From NCBI GenBank assembly GCA_000507305.1, contig DF241678.1, positions 3,992-67,991 of the forward strand: 64,000 nucleotides of DNA, given 5' to 3'. The DNA comes from Breviolum minutum Mf 1.05b.01 (Eukaryota; Sar; Dinophyceae; Suessiales; Symbiodiniaceae). Positions 47,854 to 60,162 of this stretch are shown here, one piece after another (positions within the stretch are counted from its first letter, which is position 1; the number at the start of each line of letters is the position of its first letter). The notes under the pieces were generated by a model. That model had not been told where the DNA came from. It saw only the letters and a list, made by a program, of their open reading frames with translations, and did no database searches. The translations under genes were made by a program, and so were the position numbers.

Positions 47854-48288
47854 GTGATGTTGAAGCCAAAAAAGGTGAATATTCCAAGTGCTAAGCTGCA
47901 ATGGCATGTAGATACAACTCAGGAATTGGCCGAATTGGACAGTAATTCGAATATATACGTGATATCTACACAATTTATTGACATCCAGTTATATAAAATG
48001 TTAAAATGTTTTCTTGACATCCAAGTACCTCTTGGCCGAAACTTCTATCAACTCCGTTTGTTGCCGGATGCCGTTCGTAAAATGATGAGCTCCGGACTGA
48101 ATTGCCAAAGTTGCAAGTGGCAAGCGCCATGTAGATCAGCAGGTGTACACGATGCAAATGTGTCTTCTTGCTTACATAGGCACAAAATCAATCTGATCAG
48201 TTTCAGTCTGTTCACTTTCACCTTCAAGAACCTTCCAATTCTGTTGAAAGGGGCAGTGTTTGGAGGCAACGCGCGGCATTTGTACTGA
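47854..48288 (+). CDS. Orphan 144-codon open frame
   Basis: Long for this AT-rich region; contains FLDIQVPLGRNFYQLRLLPD and a CQSCKWQAPC stretch with four Cys nearby. No family recognised, no start context, overlapping open frames on the minus strand. It may be a decayed element or chance. Confidence 0.22.
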   Translation: MMLKPKKVNIPSAKLQWHVDTTQELAELDSNSNIYVISTQFIDIQLYKMLKCFLDIQVPLGRNFYQLRLLPDAVRKMMSSGLNCQSCKWQAPCRSAGVHDANVSSCLHRHKINLISFSLFTFTFKNLPILLKGAVFGGNARHLY

Positions 48289-49095
48289 GCTTTCTCCACA
48301 CTTCTTTTGCCAAAGCCTTTGCTTCTTGGCGTTGGTGTAGCAGTTGCTGGTTGATGGGTGGCTAGGAACCTGGGAGTTGTCAGTCGCCCTCTGGGCCATT
48401 TAAAGGACGCTTAGCCTTGCAGTGTTTGTTGCTCAGCACCAAGAAGACAATGAGGACTCTTTCACAAGAATTCACTGTGGTTGAAAATAAGACTTTTAGA
48501 ATCTGAAGGATATGATGCGTTTCGAAAAAGTCTGTTTTTTTTGCGTGGTGTGGTGGGTCATTTAAGTTGTGAACTTTTGGAATTCCAATGGTTTCTGCCA
48601 ATGTGGGTATGCCAGATTCTCGTTGCAAAAACTGCAATTTTAGATCAAAATCATAAACTAGCAATCTTGGAGTATCAAATCATGACACGGCCCAAAACGG
48701 ATGTCTCGGTTTTTTGGGTCCCAAATCCCCTCTCCTGGAAATGCTTAGCGTCTGGAAAAGTTGGAACGGATTTCAGGCTGACCAATTTTGAGACACAAAT
48801 CCGACTTCCATTTAGGTTTACGTGAAGAGTGGTCGAAATGGCGGGCATAATCCATCAAATCCTTTTCTCAATCAAGCAGACAACGAGATTACCATTTGGT
48901 TTTGAACGTTGCTCAAGCGATTACACGTTTGATTCTTTAGGTGAAAGTCTTATGGAATATCCTTTTGCTGCAGATATGGAGCCTACCGAATTAGTATTTT
49001 CAATATTATGACTCACTTGGCAGTATAGTGCGACTTGGAAACCGTGCATGTATAAATACACGATACATGCTACTGCAGTGATATCCGGGCAAATC

Positions 49096-49125
49096 AAGTT
49101 GACGTCGGGTGACGTCACCCCAAAG
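49096..49125. repeat. TGACGTC..GTGACGTCA motif, copy 3 of 3
   Basis: AAGTTGACGTCGGGTGACGT then CACCCCAAAG; related to 25220-25247 and 32544-32572 (GTAACGTCAGGTGACATCAT). Confidence 0.5.
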
Positions 49126-49308
49126 GTCGTTTGCATAGGCAATGCGCACGTGACTGCTATATGAATAAAGATGATTGAAGACTTGTGGATATATGTCATA
49201 TATAGTATTTAGATGCATTATATACATATCATGTTAAAATACACGTTTGTATGTTTGTCAAATATCCTACTTGTAACACCTTTCTCTCTTTCTATCTTTG
49301 ACTCCAAG

Positions 49309-49440
49309 GCCTCTGAAATGACGACCGTGGATGTCAGAAGCGCCCCGGCGATGGTGCAGGAGTCTGACTCACCGAGAGGGGGAACCCCAACTTTTTTCTC
49401 ACCGGAAAAAAAAGCTGCATTTAGCGGGAAGAGACGTATG
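49309..49440 (+). CDS. Probable first exon with spliced-leader acceptor context
   Basis: A pyrimidine-rich tract (49275-49300) and CCAAG precede ATG at 49318. The frame encodes MTTVDVRSAPAMVQESDSPR, then GGTPTFFSPEKKAAFSGKRR, polar and probably disordered, as expected of an N-terminus. The 3' end is uncertain; GA donors lie near 49430. I infer it could be the start of the downstream phosphodiesterase gene, but that is position-based only. Confidence 0.45.
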
Positions 49441-50035
49441 AATTTATATATTTTATATCTGATCTGTGTTGCTAACGTTGGAAGAGTTAGAAGAAGTCCT
49501 TTTATTTTTGGTTGAAGGAAGTTGCTGTATGGCACTATCGATGGATGGGATTTGAAAGCAGTAAAGACAATCTTTTGGTCTCATGAAGCTGAGGTCTCAA
49601 TCACCGTCACAAAATCAAGATACAATCGAGACCATATTAATTAATGTTCTAAAGGTCGCAATTGTTCTTATGGACTGGAACCAGTTCGTAGAGAATTTTC
49701 CTATCTTGCATTGCTCTATCAGTTTACCAGAGTGTGTAAGAGGACCCCTCAGCGTCTTCCGCGGCGGTTGGCCAATCTTTTCTAGTGTCATCACTGCCGT
49801 TCATGTTTATTGCTATCAGTTGTATAGTTAATCAAGTCAAGATAAGTAGCGTATCATTCTTGTTCTTATTCCTTTCATATTTTCATCATACTTTTTCTGT
49901 TCTTGTCCGCACATTTGTACTTCTTCTTCTCATTCTTAGTCTTGTTCTCAAATATCTACCTATACATATAGAATCGTTGTTTTTGGGTGTAGTGCTTGAC
50001 CCCAGGTTCTTCCATGTCCCCCTGCACTATCGCAG

Positions 50036-50143
50036 GACTGGGTAGCACAGAATTTTGCGCGCTCCATTTCGGTTGAGAGCCAGCCTGCACGATACTCCTC
50101 GCAACGAAGCGCCTGGACAATCCAATCGAAAGTGAACGCAGAG
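50036..50143 (+). CDS. Probable exon DWVAQNFARSISVESQPARY
   Basis: After TCGCAG: DWVAQNFARSISVESQPARY then SSQRSAWTIQSKVNAELL. Clearly coding-like; a GA donor near 50144 would close it. Family not recognised; may belong to the phosphodiesterase N-terminus. Confidence 0.5.
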
Positions 50144-50805
50144 TTGTTGGATGGGATGTCCGGGATTCCTTTTTGGGGAGGGAAAGGTCATAGATTGAAA
50201 AAGTGTTAAGCTTAAGCTGTAAAACAATCATGGGATGTGCAGTGATGTTTCTCGCCGCTCTTGCCAGGATGCATGTTTCTTGTTTTCATCTATATATTAG
50301 TCATACGGGCTAAAGCTAGCAATTCAATTTTCCATGGTTTCTTCTCATTTTCTCCCCTTTTCTTGGTGGGAGTACTCTTGAACCCCATATAAACCATCTG
50401 GATCTTGCTGTGTCCAGAAGTTCTGCGCACCTGGGATGCCGCGTTTGGGGGGCGTCATAGCTCCGGTCTTGCATTAAAGAAGAATCATAAAATGAACCCA
50501 TTTATTTTTTGGTCCCTAATACTGCGTTCTGGTACCTTTGAAAAAGATGGATGTTTTTTTCTCTCATTTTCACCATTAAACTTCTTTAGATCGATGATCT
50601 GAGGGTGAGATCCTTCCCCAAAAACAATCTTGGAATCTGATGAGGGTGAAGACCGACAACAGCCCTTTGTTTGAAAATCTTGAGCATTATCTCCGATAGC
50701 CCCTGGAAGTCAGACTCGATTTGGGATGGAGTCAAGATCCACCATTTGAACTGTTCCTGGAAGCAAAATTTACCCCACCGTCAACCGACTAAAGAAAAAT
50801 GTAAG

Positions 50806-50862
50806 GCGAGTAGCGTGGATGTCAAAAAGGCACAGCGGAAGTACGTGCAGGGCAAATTCCAG
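50806..50862 (+). CDS. Probable 57-nt exon
   Basis: 19 codons, ASSVDVKKAQRKYVQGKFQ, between GTAAG and a GT donor, phase 0 both ends. Basic and helical; same presumed gene as neighbours. Confidence 0.5.
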
Positions 50863-51398
50863 GTGCCTGGTAAGGAAACTGTTGCGGGAAGACCCTTTCA
50901 AGGGCCTTTTTTGGGCGGATCAAAGAGTGCTCAAAGGGTTGGATGTGGCACAAGTTGTGAACAGTTCTCTTTTTTTCCCAGATTCAGGTTGTGTGTTTTG
51001 CCAGTTTTGGTAGGGTGATCAAAGTGTTGAATCTTAATAAGTCCTAACATAGACTCATTGGTTTTTAGCAATTGTCCAGGTTTTTGGTCGCAACGCCAGT
51101 ATCTTCTGGTCAGGGTCAAGTATTTTGTGTTAATGAGTTCTGAATTCCAACTCGGATTAGAGACCTTCCGGAAGCTTTTTCTTCGCCCTTGTAGTGAATA
51201 AGACTGAGGAAACATATCGAAAAATCCTACTTTCATCCCGTTGGTTTTTGAGATGAGTTCCCCTCAGAACAGACTTCAATAACATCACTTGACCTGGGAT
51301 GATCTCTGATACCAGGGGTGGAAAGTAAAGATTAACGATTCAAGGTTTCAATCCTTGAGGCTTAAGGCTAAAAATTGCGGTTGAATGTTGATGGTCAC

Positions 51399-51518
51399 TA
51401 CTGTTGGTGGAAGAAATCCTGCATTACATGGGATGTATTAATAAAGCCCTGAAAATAATGGTATAAACTACCAACCACAACTGGTACACGCCGGATTTCT
51501 TCCATCAATCGTTAGTAC
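51399..51518. mobile_element. 120-bp inverted-repeat element, TACTGTTGATGG family
   Basis: Left end TACTGTTGGTGGAAGAAATC; right end reverse complement TACTAACGATTGATGGAAGA then AATCC. Interior differs from the 41873 copy but the ends agree with 21431-21508. Confidence 0.65.
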
Positions 51519-52334
51519 TAAAGGATTTGGGGTCATACCGTTATAGCCTTCGCTCGCGCTCGATGCCAGTCCAGTGGTTCTTCAAGAAGTATGCAGGTGG
51601 AACCCATCCCGGAGCATGCAGTGCCTTCCTTTCGCAAGTTGGGTGGGCAACCTTTCACCCACAGAAAATCATAGAAAAATAGCTAGGCTAACTCGGGGTG
51701 AAGAACTATCTTTGGAAGAGTAGCTTGAGGCTTCGTTTGTTTTAGGAAGTTTCTAGTTACGGGACTTCAAATCTCTGTGCTGACACCTTCCACCTTCCAC
51801 CCTACAAAATCTTGAGTGTTAAAGAAGGGACTCAACATTTGTTAAACTTGAGATTTGTACCTTAAGGCACTGAGAAATCAAGAATGTTTATGCCGATGCC
51901 CCCCTTCTACCGGGATTGTTGCGGCCTGTGATGTGAAGTTCATGAAACTTCCAACGAAAGAAACACATGCCGACCTGAGCCGCAGTTCCGAGGTCCTGCT
52001 TTCGAATTGGGTTTTTGCTTTTTTGGGCGTTCGAAAACTTTCGCCAAAATGTTTAGGAACAGTTCATTGATGCAGAACTCCAGCAAAAACATCATTGGGG
52101 GTCCAAGGTAACTACCATCCACAAGGGCATCCCAAAAAATTCATTGGAAGGTTGAGAATGCCAGTTATGAGGATCCGGAGTCATTGGAGTCAATGATGCT
52201 GCAAGGAGTTCTCCCAAACTTTTGGCTCTGACCTCTTGTTTTGTGCCTGGTAAACCATGCAACTCAATGCCCCCTGAGTTGTTTTGCTGCTGTGGTTGGC
52301 ACTCATCAGCATCAGCTCAGCTAAGGGCTTCAAG

Positions 52335-52426
52335 GAGCAGCCAGAGGGCGTTTTCGACTGCGACGAAGATGATTTCACCTATGGCAATATCGTCAGTCCG
52401 GGCAACAGCGTTTTCGCCATGGGCAG
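52335..52426 (+). CDS. Probable exon EQPEGVFDCDEDDFTYGNIV
   Basis: After TTCAAG: EQPEGVFDCDEDDFTYGNIV then SPGNSVFAMG; GA donor at 52427. The frame is open upstream to 52280 with a hydrophobic stretch (LLLWLALISISSAKGF) that could also be coding. Strongly protein-like; family not recognised. Confidence 0.5.
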
Positions 52427-53812
52427 GATATTTGTGTTGGGATGTTTTTACAGCTAAGATCCTGGATCCTCTTGTGCATCACTGAATGGGTTGGCTGTGA
52501 AACTGTAGCTGGTGGCTGTAGCCTTCCAAAAATTACTCTGCCTTTAGCACCTGAGCATTGATCAGTTCACGTGATTTCTGTGTTGGATTAGGGTTGGAAA
52601 TTTGGAACCTCTCCCAATTTTCTATGCATTCCTCATTTGGGATGTTCAGACCTTCCTCTTAAACGGCCAGTATACAGGGATTGCAGACTGAAACCTGTCA
52701 TTGGAGATGTCTTAAAATCAGTCAAACATTCTGCCTGGTAAAGCCAGAGTCATTACTGGTTGATGGAGATTTCAATCTTTCGTTTTGGAACACTCCTGCA
52801 CAGGATTGTTGAACTCCCCCCAAATCTTTTTCAAAGAGTTACCCATCTGCTACCCTCAACAGCCTCACCTGATCGTACGGAAAGCTACGCTGAGATGCGA
52901 TGATGTATGCCTTATCGCAAGGGCATGGGCAAGGAACACCTGCTTTGGTCTCTGAGGAGACTTGTTTTTCTTGCTGTCGAAACGAGACTTTGGAACTGGG
53001 ATGTTGGTGTTGGCGGTTTGCCCTGTTTTTTCTATTTTGTTCGTTCAGAAGGGTGTAAAATTCGCAAAATTCGAGGCATTTGTGGTTTGCAGAGATAGCT
53101 GATGCCTCACACAAGAAACGCTAGCTTTCATGGGATGATATTGGAATTCTGCAACTCCACCCAGGTGTTTGATATCACTGGGGTGGAGCTATAGATGGTG
53201 AGGATAGCCTTGTAAATATGACAAGTCCACCAGGCCATGTTCATCCCTTGCAACTTTTGAGATGTGGACCGGTGGCAGCACTAGGAGACAGCAGAAGTTC
53301 TCATGGCCCAGTTTGGCAATTGGGATTTCAATGCTCCATGGCTGGGATTGGGAGATTCTGGCAGTGGCTGGAAGCCTATCTATTGAAACTCTATTGATGT
53401 GGGCATGGCCTCTTCTTTTGGCTCCATCCACACATCCATCCAGGCTTCGGTCCGTCTGTCGGTCGGTTAGGTCAATGCACGCATCCCCTCCCCGTATCCA
53501 TCCTTCCTACGACTGAGGTTGTAGGTTTGTCAGAGGTCCTTGGGAGCCAAACCCTACGTGTGATGGCCACCAAGGCCCCACAGATGCTGTGCCGTTCATT
53601 TTTCTGTTGAGAGGGGAGGTCACTTTGGTTTGGTTCGCCCTCCCCTCCCCAAAAAAAAGACAAACATTCTCATAAAGAGGTGGTTGAGGACACCTGGGGG
53701 GTACGTTCTGTCGGGTTATGTTGGGAGTTTTCTTAGAAACATGGGTCCATGGACGGTAGGTCCCTCCCAAGAGGTTTTTTGGGTCGATGAATTATTTTCG
53801 ATGATGTTCCAG

Positions 53813-53863
53813 GCCTTGATGCCATATGCAGAGCGGTTGGATGTGCAGCTACAAGTAGGCAAG
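53813..53863 (+). CDS. Probable 51-nt exon
   Basis: ALMPYAERLDVQLQVGK between TTCCAG and a GTGAGT donor, phase 0 both ends. Does not join the 52426 exon directly (phases differ), so an exon is missing between. Confidence 0.5.
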
Positions 53864-54892
53864 GTGAGTGGCACAAAAGTTTTGTCATGAGAAAGGCTGT
53901 GACAAATGATTTCAAAAATGTCACAGATGGTGTTTTTAATGACATGTTAATTTTTTGCCTGGTGGTATGGATTGAGATTCTGGGGTCCGGGGTATTTATA
54001 TTTATATCAGAATCACCTGCGATTTTGTTCATGAACTGTGGAAAGCCTGAGATGCAACTGATTCTACAACAAATTCGGGGAAGGGAAGTTTTCCATTTGT
54101 TCTGTATAGGAACTCAGCCGGGCAACAACCAAACTTGTTGTATAGGGAAAAAAAAGAAGGCATTCTGAGGCGAAAGGTGATGGTGCCTTCGGGGTTGGTG
54201 ATGTGACACCCCCTTCTAGCTGGATGAGTTGAGAGTGACAGCGGTTAGTCATACGTATCTCCTATGTATCCTAAACCTTTGCGTAGGGCAATTGCCCTTA
54301 TCAACGATTGTACAATTCAGGGACTTTGGCTGGAAATTCTCTGGAAAACCAAAAGGCAGTTTCAACAACCATGGCGAATAAACCATTCACCGCCTCCACC
54401 GCCAGGCTTGCCAACGTACCTTGGAAATCAATATATTAAATACAGCCATGCATGTGGTAATAAAAGTTCAGGTTGGTTGGTGGTTGGGTTGGTTGTGCGG
54501 GTTAAATGGATTGGTTGGGTGGTTTGGTTCCTGTCTTGAGTTGGTTCCTTGGTTGGCTTTGTTTTGCATCAAGGTTTCGAGGATCGGAGTAGCGTAGCCA
54601 AGCTGTTAGATTGAGGGGAAAGCTTCTGTAGCCCTTGCGGGAACCCGAAAACTCCAACTTGTGATAGAGATATACACCAACTTTCAACATCAAACATGCA
54701 CAGTTTGTATCATTTGGCCTAAAATAGGAATCATCACTTTACCGTCAAAATCCTCTCCCACTCTCTTTCATTCGAAGAAAGATATATAACTTTTTAAGCC
54801 GACTACATAGTTGTTTTAGGTTTGTGCAAAGTGGGACCTACCGGTTACAAGTCTTGTTATATATATATATCTCAACTTAATAGGGTTATAAG

Positions 54893-54970
54893 TTATAGCA
54901 CCAGTCACCCATTTAGAAGGCCATTTACGGGGGGTATAACTCCATTTACAACCATCGTAGGAGCTCATCT
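54893..54970. mobile_element. Short hairpin repeat, copy 2 of 2
   Basis: TTATAGCACCAGTCACCCAT then TTAGAAGGCCATTTACGG and ACTCCATTTACAA; aligns with 881-956 over its whole length. The hairpin is less perfect here. Confidence 0.5.
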
Positions 54971-55734
54971 TTTGGGGGTAGTTTACACATCTCCAAGGTC
55001 CGATGGAGCGTCCTTGGAGAGTGTTTTGTGACTCGGATGTGAAAAAAATCGCGGCGGATTTCGCGGTGGTTGCGGAGGGAAGGAGGGAAGGCAAGGCTCA
55101 AAATGACCTGACATTTGTGATATATTCGACTTTACACAGATAGACAAGTGGTGTTTCAAGGAAGACGCACATTTGTCAAGGTAACGAATCCATTCTGAAA
55201 ATCATTTGGTAGTATGAAGGCAAACTGACCAGATCGCCAGATCGTTTCTACAATCAATCTATCAATGCAAAAAGCATACGTTCACCATTATACCGATGCC
55301 GATACCCGCTTAGTTTCTCGTCCGTTTTGCTGAAAGATTTTATGCCGCTAAACCACCGAACTCTGGAGTGGCTAGCCATATAGGGTAGAAGTGATGGCTA
55401 ATCAGCAAGACCCCGAAAACCCAATTGTGGTCACATTGGCCGCCTCGCGCGCCTAAACAACTTCAAAGTAAACCAAAAGCACCTTCCAAAGCGGCCTTGA
55501 GGGCGAAGCCCACAGTAGTTCTGTTTTGGTTTCGTTGATTCACATCAACACTTCACTTGTTCAATTGAACTCAATGATGGCTACTGTATACGTATTATCC
55601 GTTTCGTTTCCTCATCCATGGTCAGTCAACGGTCCATGACGATTGGACGGAATCTTCTAGAGCCATCTCATTCTTGTAAGTAGCTTCCTCAGATAAAATG
55701 ATGAAAACGGATAGAAAGCAGCTAACCAACCAAC

Positions 55735-56436
<702 letters not shown>

Positions 56437-56478
56437 AACCAACCACCAGGGGCGGCCTTTACCCCTGTTCCACTGCAG

Positions 56479-56551
56479 TCACCCAAGGCAAAGCATTGAG
56501 AGTCGCTACAATCGATCGAATCCGTATCATAACAGTGTCCACGCGGCCGAT
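56479..56551 (+). CDS. Phosphodiesterase exon SNPYHNSVHAAD
   Basis: After CTGCAG; encodes SIESRYNRSNPYHNSVHAAD, ending at a GC donor (56552). The first His of YHN.VH is the catalytic acid in characterised members. The GC-rich alternative frame reading VTQGKALRVATIDRIRI is a shadow. Confidence 0.85.
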
Positions 56552-59500
56552 GCCACTTGGTGCCACAGCAAAGTTCTTGGGCAGTTTTTTTGGCTTTAGC
56601 ATTCAAAAAGGCAGCGGCCGGACTCCGAAGACATCTCCGGTGCTTCCTTTTTTTTTGTGTGTTTTTTGTGTGGTGATGGAATTATGGAATGAAATCTATG
56701 GAGAAAGGCGTTGATGAAGGTGATTTGTTCTTCGATCTCAAGCAATCAGAAGGTTGATGAACAACAAAATCCTGCGGCTGGAACGGTTCAAAGAACTGTA
56801 AATGACGGGATATTCGCTTATCAACTGGTTAGCCAGCAACAGTAACTCCCAAATTTGACTATGACCAGGGAAATTTCCCATTCAATGCGCAGGGGCTTTC
56901 TTCGTCCATTTTTACAGATGGGGCTTTCCCGTAACTCTTGGGACTAAAGTTGCCACATCACATGCACCATGTTGGCTCAGTGAGAGAAGCACAACTAGCA
57001 ACTTTTGTTGGTGCAAAAAAGCAAAAGGAGAACCGAAGATTAGAAAAACCACAATGAACAAATGCAAATGCCAAGAGACGTCCAAACACAAAAGGAATTT
57101 TGAACATCTCTCCAAGTAATGCCATCACATTGGTACCAACGAGTTGCGGCTGAAATTTGTGGTTTTACCGGTAATCCTTGCTTCTCATACGTGAAGATTA
57201 TTGAGGATTTGAGGCGAAAACGCTTGTTTGTTGAGCCTTTGGGATGATATTCTTGATTACTTGGGTAGCAAAAAACATTCACAGCATGATACACTGCGAT
57301 TGAAGAAGTATTTTTATTTTATCCTTTGGATTGAAACCTCTTCTGTTTGGGATTCCCAAATGGTGGCATTTGCATCCAAGTTCAATCACGGTGCCATTTT
57401 CAAGAAGCTAAAACGCAGAGAGGAGATAGCGGATTTGGAAATTGAATTACTTACATGTTCCTGTAGAAAAACACACATTTAGGGAGTATACAGTTTGAGG
57501 ATTTCCTACCTGCACAAATCACACGGGATTTTCATTGAACGCTGAGGTGGTGAACAGTACAGCCTATTTCTTCACTCACTTCAATAAGTCTGGCGACCAG
57601 TACCTTGGAACTGCCTTTGGAACTGACGGAATTCTTGACCCAGCATTTCATGGAAAGAACTCCATTAAGTTATCCGGAAATATTTAGGAAACTTGTAGTG
57701 ACCTTGCTGAAGACCTCCGAAAAAAACGGTGGTTTACATGTACACATGGAATCCTTTCACAGGTAAGTAGAAGACCAGATTCATATAGATGCTTTTGAAT
57801 TCGGATATCGTTTGCTTGAAATACTTCACTGTTCATTTCCTTTTTTCACAGCAAAGCTTCTCAGAGGTGATACTATGGCAACGGTGTGAAGGATGTTGAA
57901 ACAAGGAATCCTCAAAACACCAGACATTTGGGTCATACAACAACATCGATACACTTCTGAGTACATTTGGATGTTTGTCCTCCCCAAAAGATGATTCACC
58001 CGGAGTATACCATTGAAATGTTGGGAATGGTTGTATGCTGTTTGTACTACAGCGTAATACTACTATTTATATTTTACCTCAACCTAATCTTGATCCTCAA
58101 CCTAATCTTGATGCACTATATGATAATGCAAATTGAAATGGTTGTGAGGATGACCAAAAACATTTCAGGCCGAAAAGTGATGATTATACCGGGTTGTAGT
58201 TCTGGTTTTCCAGGGTAAACATGACTAGATGCAGGGCATCTCTCATTTGAAACATTGGTAATACATGGATCCTTTCATGATGAATGATCCAGCTAGCTAG
58301 GTTGTATACCAGGTACCCCAATTCAAAAACCAGATAGTGCAGTTCACAAAACTTCCAAACGTTGGAGTGGCTCACCATCTACTTTCACCCTGGTGACAGA
58401 AACAGTAGTGGAATTTACACGTTTGGATGACATTGGCATCAGATCTGCTGGAAAGAAAAACAGCATCAACAGTAAAAAAACCAATCGACTCATATGAATC
58501 TGCATCGACTTTCATTTGCTCTTTCCAATTCCATTCCAATTTGCTAACCAATGGCCAAACGCCGATCAAAGAGGGCTTTTTGCCTCGATTTCTGCACAGG
58601 TTTACGGACAGAGAGATTTTTGCATCATTGCTGGCGGCTGCCGCACATGATGTAGGCATGGAGGGCACAAAGGGATGGGAGGAATAGTAGTGATGAAATT
58701 TATCTTGGTGACAGATCACCTGCGACAGGGTGGTTGTTGCAGAAATGGTTGACTTCCAGTCTCATTCAAATTTTTAAGATGGGTGGCTCAATCATTACAA
58801 GATTCAGCTTGGTGATATCATCTAGCAGCCTCATGACATGGCCATCCCAGGTCATGATGGGAAGACAGGCCGCTTCTTGGCTGGCAAGCAGATGATGAGC
58901 TGCTCCTGGATGCAGTCATACAGAATCTTGTGCATATCATGCCTGGCGTCTAGCTGCAGACTACACTTCAAGTGGTTCTACTATAGACATCAATTGACAT
59001 CGGTATGATTTGATGTGTGCATAAACCCGATTGTTCAAACATCTTAAGTGCTCCTTCCGGTGCTATCCCGGCGATTTGTTGGCCAGATATTGGCATGAAA
59101 CATCGGCAAAGAATCTTTTACAGCTACCAACCTTGATGGATGATTCATATGAGGTTAAAACGAGTTTTTTCAATGGTGAATATCATTGAATTTGACCAGT
59201 TCTGAAAAGGCATCCCTAGAGGGTTTTTCGTTCCGCAGATGTTCGATATGCCAACCATTTCGTTCCACCACTGGGAGATTGAGGCTACCACACTAGTACC
59301 GAATCGCCGCTAGCGTTGCTGTACAACGACAACAGCGTTCCTGGTTTTGGAAGTTGCTGGTGGCGGTCGGCTGTGAATTTTGGTCATCCTCAAACAAACA
59401 TGATGTTTTTGTTGGCTACAAGTTAATTTGAAGTCACCCGGGTGAACCACGATGATGTTTGGAATTTTGAAGATCTGAGTGGGTCAACAGCGAGTCATGG

Positions 59501-60123
59501 TTCTATCCATTGCGGTTACAGGGCGGTCGACAAATTTCGCACGTCGGTGAATTGTGATACCTTGGAGAAATCTAACAGAATGGAACACGGATCTTTGAAA
59601 AGGCATGGTTCCCATTGAAGATCAGGGATTTTCACATTTACTTCTAGAACCTGCTGTTGAAGAGAACCTTTTCCGAAATCTTTTTCATCTGAACCCCAGA
59701 ATAGTGTTTAAAGTCGTTAAGGGACACCAAGGTTTCATAACCCCCTACGGAATCTTCACTTCTGGAGCTTTAGGGGAATTCGTTAGCACCAAATCCTCCC
59801 CGCATAAACCCACCTTCACTCGATTTGTCATCCACCTTTGTTGCTCCGTTTCGGAGTCAGTTTGTATTGAACATCACCAAGATCCAAAAGCACCATCAAT
59901 AAGCCCAAAAACAAATCTTCACCACCAAAAACATCAACTACTCCATTATCCTTCAGCAGTTTCATCCCCAGAAAACAACCACCTACAGAGGGCCACAAAC
60001 TCCAATCTAACCGACGCCTTCCTTTGGAAAGGAGTAAGCCAAGGTCTTGGAGATGATGCATTGTTCCATCTTCTTTGCTGTTTTGCGATCACAGGGCACG
60101 AACCTCTTGATGGACCGGAAGGG

Positions 60124-60162
<39 letters not shown>

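Larger units (their letters stand above)
38715..49317. other. 10-kb mostly non-coding region rich in element remnants
   Basis: Contains inverted-repeat elements, one plus exon-like patch (40928), one clear minus-strand exon (46827-46928) and two orphan open frames (44597, 47854). A patch at 46112-46190 is open in two + frames and is not called. No confident multi-exon gene could be assembled. Confidence 0.45.
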
